DNA of 64,000 bases from Ruminococcus bovis (lineage in GTDB: Bacteria; Bacillota; Clostridia; Oscillospirales; Acutalibacteraceae), in contig NZ_CP039381.1 of NCBI RefSeq assembly GCF_005601135.1, forward strand, positions 1 through 64,000, given 5' to 3'. Below are positions 45,524-56,863 of the stretch, piece by piece. Position 1 is the stretch's first letter. Each line of letters opens with the position of its first letter. The notes beneath the pieces were generated by a model. That model was not told the DNA's origin and did not search any database. It was given only the letters and a program-made list of their open reading frames with translations. The position numbers were made by a program, and so were the translations under genes.

Positions 45524-45531
45524 AGTATAAT
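45503..45531 (+). promoter_or_regulatory. Promoter of ACT / PFL genes
   Basis: TTTACA, 17 bases, TATAAT. The -35 lies in the IS target duplication. Confidence 0.8.
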
Positions 45532-45559
45532 TAAAGAAATTAATTTTTGGAGGTACATT

Positions 45560-45823
45560 ATGAAAGCTGTTATCACTGTTGTAGGTAAAGACACTGTAGG
45601 AATTCTTGCTAAAGTATCTACAGTATGTTCTGAATATGACGCAAATATCGTTGAAGTATCACAGAGCGTTCTTCAGGATATGTTTGCTATGATTATGCTT
45701 GTAGAACTAGGAAAGAAGAATTTTGGTGAACTTTCATCTACTCTTGAAAAACTTGGTGATGAAAACAACCTTAAGATTCACTCAATGCATGAAGATATTT
45801 TCAATTCAATGCACAAAATTTAA
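45560..45823 (+). CDS. ACT-domain protein (UPF0237)
   Basis: 87 residues, a single ACT domain: MKAVITVVGKDTVGILAKVS, then IVEVSQSVLQDMFAMIMLVE. Small-molecule sensor fold. The ATG follows GGAGG. It precedes the PFL-family gene by 12 bases, a pairing seen in many Firmicutes. Ligand unknown. Confidence 0.92.
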   Translation: MKAVITVVGKDTVGILAKVSTVCSEYDANIVEVSQSVLQDMFAMIMLVELGKKNFGELSSTLEKLGDENNLKIHSMHEDIFNSMHKI

Positions 45824-45835
45824 GGGGTATAAGTA

Positions 45836-47194
45836 ATGCTAGAAACAAAAGATATTCTTGAAACAATAAATATGATTGACAATGAGGACCTTGATGTTAG
45901 AACTATAACAATGGGTATTTCTCTACTTGATTGTATGGATAATGATATAGACAAGGCTTGTCAGAAGGTTTATGACAAGGTTTGTTACAGTGCAAAAGAC
46001 TTAGTAAAAACAGGTATGGATATTGAAAGTGAATACGGTATTCCTATCATTAACAAGAGAGTTTCTGTAACTCCTATCGGTATGGTTGCTGCTCCATGTA
46101 AGAACCAGGATATTACTAAGTTTGCTAAAACACTTGATAAGGCTGCTGATACACTTGGTATTAACTTTATCGGTGGTTACTCAGCACTTGTACAAAAAGG
46201 TTTTGCATCAGGTGATATGGAACTGATTAAGTCTATTCCTGAAGCACTTGCAACTACTGAAAAAGTATGTTCATCTGTAAATATTGGCTCAACTAAAGCC
46301 GGTATCAATATGGATGCAGTTAAGATTATGGGTCAGATTGTTAAGGACTCAGCTGAACTAACTAAGGATAAAGATTGTATTGGTGCTGCAAAGTTAGTTG
46401 TATTTTGTAATGCTCCGGAAGATAACCCATTTATGGCAGGTGCATTCCACGGTGTTGGTGAAGCTGATAAGGTTATCAATGTTGGTGTATCAGGTCCGGG
46501 TGTTGTAAGAGCTGCTCTTACAAAATGTGAAAATCACAACATTGCTCAGATTGCTGATGTTATCAAAAAGACTGCATTTAAGATTACAAGAATGGGTCAG
46601 TTAGTTGCTCAACAGGCTAGTAAAAGACTTGATGTACCATTCGGTATTGTTGACCTTTCTCTTGCTCCTACTCCTGCAGTTGGTGACTCAGTTGCTTATA
46701 TTCTGGAAGAAATGGGTCTTGAAGGTTGTGGTGCTCATGGTACTACTGCTGCTCTTGCTATGCTAAATGATGCAGTTAAAAAAGGTGGCGTTATGGCATC
46801 TTCAAGAGTTGGTGGTCTTTCAGGTGCATTCATTCCTGTATCAGAAGATGCCGGTATGATTGCTGCTGCTGAAAATGGTTACCTTGACATTACTAAACTA
46901 GAAAGTATGACAGCTGTTTGTTCTGTTGGTCTTGATATGATTGTTGTTCCGGGTGATACACCTGCTGATGTTATCAGTGCAGTTATTGCTGATGAAGCAG
47001 CTATTGGTATGGTTAATACTAAGACAACTGCAGTAAGACTTATTCCTGCTATTGGCAAAAAAGCCGGTGATACTCTTAACTTTGGTGGTCTACTTGGTTA
47101 CGGTCCTGTTATGGAACTTAGAAAAGGTTCTCCTTCTAAGTTTATTAACAGAGGTGGTCAGATTCCTGCTCCACTACAGGCACTTAAGAACTAA
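45836..47194 (+). CDS. PFL-family protein (UPF0210 / DUF711)
   Basis: 452 residues, conserved as UPF0210. Segments: [94 protein letters not shown]. The fold resembles pyruvate formate-lyase-like proteins, but no glycyl-radical site is visible. Biochemical role unknown; paired with the ACT protein. Confidence 0.92.
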   Translation: MLETKDILETINMIDNEDLDVRTITMGISLLDCMDNDIDKACQKVYDKVCYSAKDLVKTGMDIESEYGIPIINKRVSVTPIGMVAAPCKNQDITKFAKTLDKAADTLGINFIGGYSALVQKGFASGDMELIKSIPEALATTEKVCSSVNIGSTKAGINMDAVKIMGQIVKDSAELTKDKDCIGAAKLVVFCNAPEDNPFMAGAFHGVGEADKVINVGVSGPGVVRAALTKCENHNIAQIADVIKKTAFKITRMGQLVAQQASKRLDVPFGIVDLSLAPTPAVGDSVAYILEEMGLEGCGAHGTTAALAMLNDAVKKGGVMASSRVGGLSGAFIPVSEDAGMIAAAENGYLDITKLESMTAVCSVGLDMIVVPGDTPADVISAVIADEAAIGMVNTKTTAVRLIPAIGKKAGDTLNFGGLLGYGPVMELRKGSPSKFINRGGQIPAPLQALKN

Positions 47195-47218
47195 TTAAGA
47201 ATACATTTTTATATAACA

Positions 47219-47256
47219 AAACTCCTCACAGTTGTGAGGAGTTTATTTTTTTTGCA
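47219..47256. terminator. Bidirectional terminator
   Basis: AAACTCCTCACA / TGTGAGGAGTTT, T-run on the plus strand, between convergent genes. Confidence 0.88.
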
Positions 47257-47257
47257 T

Positions 47258-48544
47258 TTATTTATTAAATTTACTTTTCACTAAAGATACAATAATATCT
47301 GCAATTTCATCAACAGAATATTTACTGCTATTAAGCGTTAAATCATAAGTAGAAGTTGCTCCCCATTCTCTATTTGAGAAATGTTTGCAATGATTTTTTC
47401 TTTCAGTTTCTACTCTTTTAATTTTTGCTTTGGCATCATTTTCTGACAAATTATCCCTTTTCATAACTCTGGCAATTTTATTTTCAATGTTACTGTCAAT
47501 AAATATATGTAAAGCATTTTTATAATCTTTAAAAATAAAGTTACCTAATCTGCCTAAGATAACACAATCACCCTTAGATGCAAGGTCTATCATAACATTC
47601 TTTTCAACATTAAACAGTTTATCACACTTTGTACTTTCAGCACCCTCATAATAAAACTGTGAATAGAAATTATAAAAAGCACTGTTAGCTATTTTTTGCT
47701 CATTATTCTCAACATAATGCTCTGTGTTTCCACTTTGCTCAGTTGTTAATGTAATAATATCTTTGTCATAATATTTAATACCTAGCTTATCAGCCACCAA
47801 TTTGCCGATTTCTCGACCACCACTACCGTAACCTCTTGCAATTGTGACAACAAGATTATTTGTGTTTTCTTTATGTTCAGTTGTTTCATCAGTTGTAGAT
47901 TGTGGTATAAGTAGTTTTGTTAAGAATGCAAGGTGCTTACCAAAGAACTTTGCAATTAATCCTACTATCAAGGCTGCTACAATTGTACCTTCTCTTACAC
48001 CGTTAATTGCGTTAAACAAAACAAATGAAATTATACCGGCTGTCACTGTCATTGATGCATCAAAACAAACCTTAGTAATACCAAAATCAACACCAAAACG
48101 AATTGTTAGTGAACGGACAAATGACTCACCCGGAAGCATAAGAACATCAGCAATTACTTCTAAATAAACACCAAAACCAAGGATTACACAACCTATTAAC
48201 AGGTAAAGAACTTTTACTACATAAATATCGCTATTAACCCAAGTTAAAAGAAACATAGAAATATCTATAAAATAACCAAACAAGATTGATACAGGAATTT
48301 GCAATAAATCTATTTTGTTAAATTTCTTACCTAGAATAATAATCTGTAAAAGAATTAAAAATAGGCTGAAATAAATTGTGAATACACCTAATGTTGGTGT
48401 AAATTTTAAACTAAGTACATATGGGATACTTGAAATCGGTGATGTACCCAGACTTGCTTTTGTTACAAATGCAACGCCTAAAGAACTTATAAAAAGTCCA
48501 AACAAAAATACAATATATCGTCTAACTAAATTTTTCTTCTTCAT
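47258..48544 (-). CDS. Fusion of YczE/YitT-like membrane protein with cytidylate-kinase-like domain
   Basis: N-terminal about 215 residues: five to six helices with GVAFVTKASLGTSPISSIPYV and GFGVYLEVIADVLMLPGES, typical of the YczE/DUF6198 group. After a Thr/Glu linker, the C-terminal about 200 residues form a P-loop kinase of the cytidylate-kinase-like type: VVTIARGYGSGGREIGKLVA, GIKYYDKDI, CVILGRLGNFIF. Sits one base after the MarR gene, so co-transcribed with it. Substrates of both parts unknown. Confidence 0.85.
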   Translation of the reverse strand: MKKKNLVRRYIVFLFGLFISSLGVAFVTKASLGTSPISSIPYVLSLKFTPTLGVFTIYFSLFLILLQIIILGKKFNKIDLLQIPVSILFGYFIDISMFLLTWVNSDIYVVKVLYLLIGCVILGFGVYLEVIADVLMLPGESFVRSLTIRFGVDFGITKVCFDASMTVTAGIISFVLFNAINGVREGTIVAALIVGLIAKFFGKHLAFLTKLLIPQSTTDETTEHKENTNNLVVTIARGYGSGGREIGKLVADKLGIKYYDKDIITLTTEQSGNTEHYVENNEQKIANSAFYNFYSQFYYEGAESTKCDKLFNVEKNVMIDLASKGDCVILGRLGNFIFKDYKNALHIFIDSNIENKIARVMKRDNLSENDAKAKIKRVETERKNHCKHFSNREWGATSTYDLTLNSSKYSVDEIADIIVSLVKSKFNK

Positions 48545-48545
48545 A

Positions 48546-48959
48546 CTAACACTCCTTTAAATTTTTATTGACTCTGTTTAGAAAATTTACAAATTGCATT
48601 TTCTCTTCATCAGTAAAATCTTTCAGAGCATTATTCTCTAGTTTTGCAAAAGACTCTATTACGAACTTTGCCTCTACTTTACCCTTTTCAGTTAAATACA
48701 CAAACTGAAATCTGCGATTATCCGGATCAACCTTACGAATGATAAGTTCATTCTTTTCCATTCTTGCTAAAATGCTTGTGACAGTTGCTTGTTCAATAAA
48801 ACAAGACTTTGCAATATCTTTCTGTACTGCACCATCATTTTCGTAAAGGTATTCTAAGATTTTCGGTTGTCCCTTAGACAACTTTCTATCTGCCACATTG
48901 TCAAATACCTTTTTCGTGTACATTGTGTTATTCTCCATCATTAACTTATGATAGCTCAT
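48546..48959 (-). CDS. MarR-family transcriptional regulator
   Basis: 137 residues, winged helix: LSKGQPKILEYLYENDGAVQKDIAKSCFIEQATVTSILARME, wing DPDNRRFQFVYLTEKGK. Probably controls itself and the downstream fusion gene. The ATG at 48959 follows GGAGAGG. Confidence 0.9.
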   Translation of the reverse strand: MSYHKLMMENNTMYTKKVFDNVADRKLSKGQPKILEYLYENDGAVQKDIAKSCFIEQATVTSILARMEKNELIIRKVDPDNRRFQFVYLTEKGKVEAKFVIESFAKLENNALKDFTDEEKMQFVNFLNRVNKNLKEC

Positions 48960-48983
48960 TACCTCTCCTTCTTTCCGATAATT

Positions 48984-49012
48984 ATAATAACACTTTGAAT
49001 TCTAATTGTCAA
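48984..49012 (-). promoter_or_regulatory. Promoter (and possible operator) of marR gene
   Basis: Minus strand: TTGACA, 17 bases, TATTAT. Imperfect inverted arms AATTATAAT / ATTCTAATT overlap it and could be the MarR site. Confidence 0.65.
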
Positions 49013-49302
49013 CAATAGAACTACTTTTACACAAAAGAAAAAACAGGTGCATTAGCACCCGTATTTTCTAACAAATTAACAAGTGGAACAAAACAATTCT
49101 GCATATATACATTTATCATATGATAAATTAAAGACTAGAAATATATTTAGAATATCTTTTTCCTTACAAGTAGATTATAGCACTATATAGTATTATTTGT
49201 CACTATTTGGTACAACATTGTTATATAATTGAAATAATTTTGTTTTATATATTACAATTTGGTATTATTTAGTAAATATATGTCGAAGTATTTGGTAAGT
49301 AC
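49013..49302. other. AT-rich spacer
   Basis: No ORF or RNA recognised. A short GGTGC / GCACC hairpin lies at about 49045. The rest is low-complexity AT with several TATTTGGTA-like words. Confidence 0.5.
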
Positions 49303-49330
49303 AAAAATAGCCCCACATAAAGTGGGGCTA
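49303..49330 (-). terminator. Terminator of the dockerin pullulanase gene
   Basis: TAGCCCCAC / GTGGGGCTA, five-base loop, T-run on the minus strand. Confidence 0.92.
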
Positions 49331-49359
49331 GATTTATCTGATAATAATTATATTAACTA

Positions 49360-52300
49360 TTATAGTTCAGGGTTTGTATCATAGAATGATAGGAAGTCAC
49401 CCTTATCGGAAACCTTATCATCATTAATAATAATCCACTTTTCTGAACCTGAAACACCGTCGTAGTCCTGAGTCTGAGTAGCACCATTATTGTTAATAAT
49501 TACGCTATAATCAGTACCATTAGCTACCTTAAATGAAGCTGTGTACCAGCCGTTATCACCCTTAGTCATATTCTGACCTGGCCATCCATCATAGATGTTG
49601 TATGCTTTAGTACCAACATTGTACCAAGCCCATAGTGTAGGTGTCCATGTAGCTGAACCACTATGTTTTACATGAAGTGTTACATCATAGTTATCATCAT
49701 CATAGTAGAATAGTAGAAGCTGACTATTAAACTTATGCTGAATTGTTACACTGGAATCTTCACTTGTAGTCTTAGTACCGTCAAGTGTGTATTCATTAGC
49801 ATACTTATAACCAACTAGCTTTTCAGGAGAATAAGTGTCAGTCTTACCGGCTACAATGTTAAATACCTGATCATCAGCAACAGGCTTATTAGTTGCTTTA
49901 CTGATATATCTTACACGAATTGTATTTACTAGGCCATAGTCCTTATGAGTAATCTTCTTCTGAATTAGAGTAGCATCAGCAACATTTACAACGCCATCCT
50001 GGTTGTAGTCAGCAGTTTTGATTTGTTCATCAGTGAAAGTTGCAGTCTTGCTTAGATACTTCTGAATTAGAGTAGCATCCTTAACAGTAAACTTTTCTTT
50101 ACCTGTTAGTGTCTTCTGTAGACTTTCAGGTACATATTCAACAAAGTTAAATGTAACTGTCTTATCAGTTGAACCGAATGTACCATTCTGTTCACCTTCA
50201 ACATTTAGTAGGTCATACTGAAGCTTTAGAGAATCATCAATCTTAGCTTCATACTTTGTACCTACTGTACCGTATAGAACCTGCTTAGAAAGTACCTTAC
50301 CTGTATCAGCATCTTTATTAACAACTGTTACCTTAGACTTGTTAGACTTAATATTAGCCTTTTCGTATGTTGACTTTTCAACAAGAACCATAGCAGTCTG
50401 TGAAGGAACTTCAATTTCGTTACCCTTAATATACTTAATAGGTGTTAGACCTGCTTCATCACTATCAGCAATAACTACCCATTCTGTATTGCTAGAAAGA
50501 GTATTATCAAAACCTAGAGAAACTGTAGCACTGTTCTTAGTATCGTTATTCATAACAACAGCTAGTTTGTTCCATTCGCCAGGAGTAGAATTTGAAACTG
50601 TATAAGAAACGATATTAGATGAACTTGTTAGAGTTTCACCAAACTTATAGTTATTCTTTAGGTTAATATCATCTGTTGTAAATGGTGAGAAAGCCTTACG
50701 AATATCAAGCATACCCTTGTAGTAAGAAACTAGGTCTGCATTCTTAGAAACATCGTTCCAGTCAAACATATTTTCTGTAGCTGGAGAATTATATGAGTTT
50801 TCGTCACCGTCTTTTGATCTACCCATTTCTTCACCGGCTAGGAAGAAGTGTAGACCCTGAGAAGTTGCACCGATTGTTTCGGCAAACTTATTGATACGAA
50901 TTAGGTTATTATTTCTTGCTCTGTAATCAGATGTCTTACCATATACAGAACCCCATAGTTTATCATATAGAGTATTGTTATCGTGGCAAGATACATAGTT
51001 AACACACTGTGCAGGAGAATATGCCTTCCAGTTTGCAGAAGCACCGGCAGTATTAGCTCTTACACCGTATCTAACATCTTTTGCAGAACCAACCAGGTTA
51101 CCTTGGATATAACCCTTAGCACCGATTGAAGAGTAACTACCCTTTACACCATCACGGAATTGGTCATTGAACATACCAACTCTGCTATCTAGATTCTTTG
51201 TAGAACCCTGGGAAGCCATTTGTACTGTTTCGCCATCATAGTCTGTTAGGTCATTCTTAGTAGTCATTGCCCAACCTTCACCATATACAGGCATCTTAGT
51301 ACTAATCTTATCTAGTGTTGAACGAATAGCGTTCATTGTCTTTACATCATGAAGACCCATTAGGTCAAAACGGAAACCATCAATATGGTATTCTGTTGCC
51401 CAATAGTTAACTGACTGTACCATAAAGTTATGATACATAGCTCTTTCAGAAGCTGTATCGTTACCACAACCTGAACCGTTTGACCATGTGCCATCAGCGT
51501 TCTTTCTGTAGTAATAATCAGGAACTGTACCCTGGAAAGATGTATCTGTGTTGTACATATGGTTATATACTACATCCATAATAACACCGATACCTGCCTT
51601 ATGTAGAGCCTGAATCATCTGCTTCATTTCGTTAATTCTAACATTACCATCATATGGGTTTGATGAATATGAACCTTCAGGAACATTGTAGTTCATTGGG
51701 TCATAACCCCAGTTAAACTGGTCATCAGAACCTGCTTCATCAACTGAACCAAAGTCATACATTGGGTTAATCTGAACATATGAGATACCTAGTTCTTTTA
51801 GATAATCAACACAAGTTGGAATTGAACCTAGGTTGTTTAGAGTTGTACCTAGTTCTGTAAATGCAAGATACTTACCACGATTCTTAGCAGAAACACCTGA
51901 GCTTTCAGAATAAGAGAAGTCCTTTACATGGATTTCCCAAATTGAAGCATCAGCAATGTCATCTGTTAAAACATGCTTATCCTGATCCCAACCTTCCGGA
52001 TTTGTACTAGAAAGGTCACAAACCATTGAACGCTTACCATTTACACCGGTTGCTACTGAATATACATCAGGAATTTCCTTAGTAGTAACCTTTGAACTAT
52101 CTGCAATACTTGCAGCTGTTACTGTGTAAGTGTAGTATGTGTTTACTAAGTCACCATCAATCTTTACTGAGTAAACACCTGTCTTTTCGTCTAGTGTTAG
52201 GTCTTTTGAACCTAAGTCCTTAGCACCTTTTTCTTTATCAGAACCGGTTGCATAAAAATTAACTTTTACTGATGTAGCTGTAGGTGCCCAAACCTTGAAT

Positions 52301-52491
52301 GTTGTTGCTTCTTTAGTATAATTAGCACCAAGGTCTGTTCCGTTGTAGCTATACTTACTATCAATTTCGTGAGCTGCTGTTTCATACTTTGTTGGAGTGT
52401 TAGCAGTAGCTGCTGATGAAGAAACTGTTGCAAATGGAATAACAGTTGCCAACATCATGATAGAAAGAACTACGGAAATAATTCTTTTCAT
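49360..52491 (-). CDS. Secreted type I pullulanase with dockerin and starch-binding module
   Basis: Debranches starch at alpha-1,6 bonds. Order: signal peptide (1-28), CBM48-like (about 50-150), GH13 catalytic domain with FNWGYDP (259-265), DVVYNH (306-311), nucleophile Asp376 in GFRFDLMG, acid/base Glu405 in YGEGW, and SCHDN (501-505); a MucBP-like domain (about 718-785), dockerin (about 793-850), a second MucBP-like domain (855-922), and a CBM26-like starch-binding module (935-1043, LWAWYN, GWPGQN). The second dockerin loop is canonical (DYNQDGVVNVADATL); the first (TGKEKFTVKDATL) lacks the Asp/Asn calcium ligands. Likely an amylosome enzyme. Confidence 0.92.
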   Translation of the reverse strand: MKRIISVVLSIMMLATVIPFATVSSSAATANTPTKYETAAHEIDSKYSYNGTDLGANYTKEATTFKVWAPTATSVKVNFYATGSDKEKGAKDLGSKDLTLDEKTGVYSVKIDGDLVNTYYTYTVTAASIADSSKVTTKEIPDVYSVATGVNGKRSMVCDLSSTNPEGWDQDKHVLTDDIADASIWEIHVKDFSYSESSGVSAKNRGKYLAFTELGTTLNNLGSIPTCVDYLKELGISYVQINPMYDFGSVDEAGSDDQFNWGYDPMNYNVPEGSYSSNPYDGNVRINEMKQMIQALHKAGIGVIMDVVYNHMYNTDTSFQGTVPDYYYRKNADGTWSNGSGCGNDTASERAMYHNFMVQSVNYWATEYHIDGFRFDLMGLHDVKTMNAIRSTLDKISTKMPVYGEGWAMTTKNDLTDYDGETVQMASQGSTKNLDSRVGMFNDQFRDGVKGSYSSIGAKGYIQGNLVGSAKDVRYGVRANTAGASANWKAYSPAQCVNYVSCHDNNTLYDKLWGSVYGKTSDYRARNNNLIRINKFAETIGATSQGLHFFLAGEEMGRSKDGDENSYNSPATENMFDWNDVSKNADLVSYYKGMLDIRKAFSPFTTDDINLKNNYKFGETLTSSSNIVSYTVSNSTPGEWNKLAVVMNNDTKNSATVSLGFDNTLSSNTEWVVIADSDEAGLTPIKYIKGNEIEVPSQTAMVLVEKSTYEKANIKSNKSKVTVVNKDADTGKVLSKQVLYGTVGTKYEAKIDDSLKLQYDLLNVEGEQNGTFGSTDKTVTFNFVEYVPESLQKTLTGKEKFTVKDATLIQKYLSKTATFTDEQIKTADYNQDGVVNVADATLIQKKITHKDYGLVNTIRVRYISKATNKPVADDQVFNIVAGKTDTYSPEKLVGYKYANEYTLDGTKTTSEDSSVTIQHKFNSQLLLFYYDDDNYDVTLHVKHSGSATWTPTLWAWYNVGTKAYNIYDGWPGQNMTKGDNGWYTASFKVANGTDYSVIINNNGATQTQDYDGVSGSEKWIIINDDKVSDKGDFLSFYDTNPEL

Positions 52492-52541
52492 TTTATTTTT
52501 TCCTCCCTTTTTTTATTTAAAAAATAATTCTCAAAAGAATA

Positions 52542-55376
52542 TTATTTCTGAATTTCAATACCCTTAATTCTCTTCTTCTTTCTTGAAGAACGAACTTTTA
52601 GGGTAATACCAGCACCGGCCAATAGACCAAGTCCAACCAATGCTATAGTAGTAACAAGAGCTTTCTTGCTATTGTCATTTAACTGATAATTATAGATAAC
52701 AGTTTGTTCGGCTTTTGTATAAACACCGGAGGCATTCTTTGGAGTAGATGTTAAAGTAAGATTCTCATACTCCTTGGCCTTTGTTTTATACTTTTTATCT
52801 TGCTTACCTTCTAGTTTCTTGATGTCCATAATATTGCCATCAGAATCCATATAGATAACATTAACTTGACATTTCTTTGTCTTTTCTTTGGTAAACTTAT
52901 AAGTAACTACCTTATCGCCTACTGCAAAAAGACCTGCACCGTTTTCAGGCAATGCATCTGTATCAAGTACATAACCCTTAATTGAAGGAATTTCATCAGT
53001 AAAGTACTGCTGACCAACTTGGTTCTTTAGAACCTTACTTGGAGCAATAGCCTTATCGGTTGATGAGTCAATAAACTTAATTGTTACTGTGCTATATTCA
53101 CCTGTATAAGCCTCAACAGTAAATTTACAATGTTTATTTTCTGATGTGAATTTACCTGTTGTACTTTCTTTATCAATAATCTTATATTTTCTTCTTACTG
53201 AGTCACTAGGAGTGATACTATAGCTATCACCTACTTGACCCTTTACAATTTCAGTAGAAACCTTTTCACCGGTTTTGTTGTCAACATAATCAACAACTAC
53301 TGCACCCTCTGTTGAATGACAGTTCTTATCAAAACTGTCTTTATCAACAAGAATCATTGCTGAACTTTGTGGAACTTCTACAGTACCGGAAACTGTACCT
53401 AAGTTTCTTAAACCTGCAGTTTCATCATTTGCTATAATTACAAAATCATCTGAATAATTCTTAATCTTGCTTAAATCAACTTTAACAGATTTATCAGGGT
53501 TACCGTTTAGAAGAACTGCAACTTTCTTAAAGTTGTCATCTTCTAATCCATCAACTGCAAAAGCAACTAAACCCTTTGTATCATTTTCAAAGAAATCAAG
53601 GTTCTTTGCAGTAGTAGTTGTTGGGTCTCTAAATGCATTAAACTTCTTGTGAATCTGTATCATACCTTTATAGTACTCTACAACATCACTATAGTTATTA
53701 ACACTTTCCCAATCAATCATATTTAGAGTTGCTGATGACTTAAAGCTATTTTCATCACCATCTTTACTACGGCAGAACTCTTCACCTGCTAGGAAGAATG
53801 TCATACCTTGAGCTGTAAAAATTGTTGCAGCGTTTAGCTTAGTCATTTCAACTAGATTTGCATGACGCTTTCTAAAGTCCTTTTCATCAGGATATAGAGA
53901 ACTAACTAACTTATCATATAAAGTATAGTTATCGTGACAACTTGAATAAACAACTGACTGTGTTGGTGCTGATGCCCAACCGTTGACACATTCACCTGAA
54001 AGACCGATTTTGATATTACCGGTTTTCTTACCACTTGCTAAGAAGCCTTTATCTGTTGCATCAAAAGTATTACCCTTAATAGCATCACGGACTGTATCAT
54101 CAAAAGCACCGATTCTGTTATCAAGTTTATCCATATTAGCTTGAGTTGCTAAGACTGTACCATCATCACAAGCAGTCTTTAAATCCCATGCTTCACCGTA
54201 CATTAAAATTTGTGGATTGATTTCATCAAGAGCATAACGAATTTGATTCATTGTATCACAATCGTGAAGCCCCATTAAATCAAATCTAAAACCGTCAATG
54301 TGATATTCACTTGCCCAATAAGTAATAGAATCAATCATAAATTTTCTGAACATTTTATGTTCGGAAGCAGTATCATTACCACAAGCTGAACCGTCAGAAA
54401 ATGTACCGTCACTATTCATTCTATAATAATAATTTGGAACTGTTCTGTTAAAATAGCTGTCTTCACCTGTATAAGTATGGTTATAAACCACATCCATAAT
54501 AACACCGATACCGGCATCATGAAGAGCTTTAATCATCTGTTTGCATTCATTGATTCTAACATTACCGTCATAAGGGTTAGAAGAAAATGAACCTTCCGGA
54601 ACATTATAGTTTACAGGGTCATAACCCCAGTTAAACTGGTCATCCTTACCGGTTTCATCTACTGAACCAAAGTCATACATAGGGTTAATCTGTACATAGT
54701 TAACACCTAGTTTCTTTAGATAAGAAATACAAGTAGCATTGTTGCCACTTACACCATCAACAACTGTACCATCTTCTGTAAAAGCTAAGAACTTACCTCT
54801 GTTTTCTTTACTTACACCGGAATTTTCAGCATAAGAAAAGTCCTTAACCTGTACTTCCCAAATAACAGCATCTGTCTGATTTTTGACAGTTTTGTGAGTA
54901 TCTTTATCCCAATCTGTTGGATTAGTTGAAGTTAAATCAACAATCATACCACGCTTACCGTTAGCACCAACTGCCTTGGCATAAATATCTACTACTTCTT
55001 CAGCTTTGCCATCATTAGTAACAACATATGTATAGTATATGTTCTTTAGATCACCTGTTAAGGTACAAGACCATACACCATTTGATTTATCAAATGTCAT
55101 ATCCTGTTCTTTAAAGAAACCATCCTTGTTTTCTTTCTCTGAACCATACTTATAAAGTCTAACCTTAACTTCAGAAGCAGTTGGTGACCAAACCTTGAAA
55201 GTAGTAGCTTTCTTAGTATAAGTAGCACCTAGGTCATTTCCATTATAAGCTGTTTCATCTAACTTTGCTGCATAAGCAGCATAATCTTTGGTTGTTTCAG
55301 CATTAAAATTCACTATATTTAATCCCACCATCATAACTAGTATCAAAACCAAAGAAAGAATTTTTTTAATAGGCAT
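52542..55376 (-). CDS. Cell-anchored type I pullulanase
   Basis: Paralogue of the neighbour, with the same start-to-catalytic layout: signal peptide (KKILSLVLILVMMVGLNI), CBM48-like, GH13 with FNWGYDPVNYNVPEG, DVVYNH, GFRFDLMG, YGEAW and SCHDN. After it come three MucBP-like repeats (VVVDYVDNKTGEKV; VTIKFIDSSTDKAI; VNVIYMDSDGNIM), then a membrane helix (ALVTTIALVGLGLLAGAGI) and a Lys/Arg tail. There is no dockerin and no LPxTG motif, so it is held by the helix. ATG at 55376 after AAGGGGG. Confidence 0.92.
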   Translation of the reverse strand: MPIKKILSLVLILVMMVGLNIVNFNAETTKDYAAYAAKLDETAYNGNDLGATYTKKATTFKVWSPTASEVKVRLYKYGSEKENKDGFFKEQDMTFDKSNGVWSCTLTGDLKNIYYTYVVTNDGKAEEVVDIYAKAVGANGKRGMIVDLTSTNPTDWDKDTHKTVKNQTDAVIWEVQVKDFSYAENSGVSKENRGKFLAFTEDGTVVDGVSGNNATCISYLKKLGVNYVQINPMYDFGSVDETGKDDQFNWGYDPVNYNVPEGSFSSNPYDGNVRINECKQMIKALHDAGIGVIMDVVYNHTYTGEDSYFNRTVPNYYYRMNSDGTFSDGSACGNDTASEHKMFRKFMIDSITYWASEYHIDGFRFDLMGLHDCDTMNQIRYALDEINPQILMYGEAWDLKTACDDGTVLATQANMDKLDNRIGAFDDTVRDAIKGNTFDATDKGFLASGKKTGNIKIGLSGECVNGWASAPTQSVVYSSCHDNYTLYDKLVSSLYPDEKDFRKRHANLVEMTKLNAATIFTAQGMTFFLAGEEFCRSKDGDENSFKSSATLNMIDWESVNNYSDVVEYYKGMIQIHKKFNAFRDPTTTTAKNLDFFENDTKGLVAFAVDGLEDDNFKKVAVLLNGNPDKSVKVDLSKIKNYSDDFVIIANDETAGLRNLGTVSGTVEVPQSSAMILVDKDSFDKNCHSTEGAVVVDYVDNKTGEKVSTEIVKGQVGDSYSITPSDSVRRKYKIIDKESTTGKFTSENKHCKFTVEAYTGEYSTVTIKFIDSSTDKAIAPSKVLKNQVGQQYFTDEIPSIKGYVLDTDALPENGAGLFAVGDKVVTYKFTKEKTKKCQVNVIYMDSDGNIMDIKKLEGKQDKKYKTKAKEYENLTLTSTPKNASGVYTKAEQTVIYNYQLNDNSKKALVTTIALVGLGLLAGAGITLKVRSSRKKKRIKGIEIQK

Positions 55377-55453
55377 AAAATCCCCCTTAGTTCTGTTTTT
55401 ACATACACCCATTCTAACAAATATTATTGTAAATAATTTTCTACAAAAGAATT

Positions 55454-55475
55454 AAACCGTCTTTATAGACGGTTT
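55454..55475 (-). terminator. Second hairpin between eno and pullulanase genes
   Basis: AAACCGTC / GACGGTTT palindrome with T-rich tail on the minus strand. Confidence 0.6.
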
Positions 55476-55495
55476 ACGTGTAGAAAAAACAGGTC

Positions 55496-55522
55496 AAAAT
55501 ATAGTCATTTTGACTATATTTT
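55496..55522 (-). terminator. Terminator of eno
   Basis: AAAATATAGTCA / TGACTATATTTT perfect 12-base stem past the eno stop. Confidence 0.8.
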
Positions 55523-55556
55523 CATTTAACTTATGAAAGATTTATTAATAAAGTCA

Positions 55557-56851
<1,295 letters not shown>

Positions 56852-56863
56852 AAATTATACTGA

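Noticed and set aside
52542..55376. LPxTG sorting signal in the second pullulanase
   Set aside because: The C-terminus has a helix and basic tail but no LPxTG-like motif before it.
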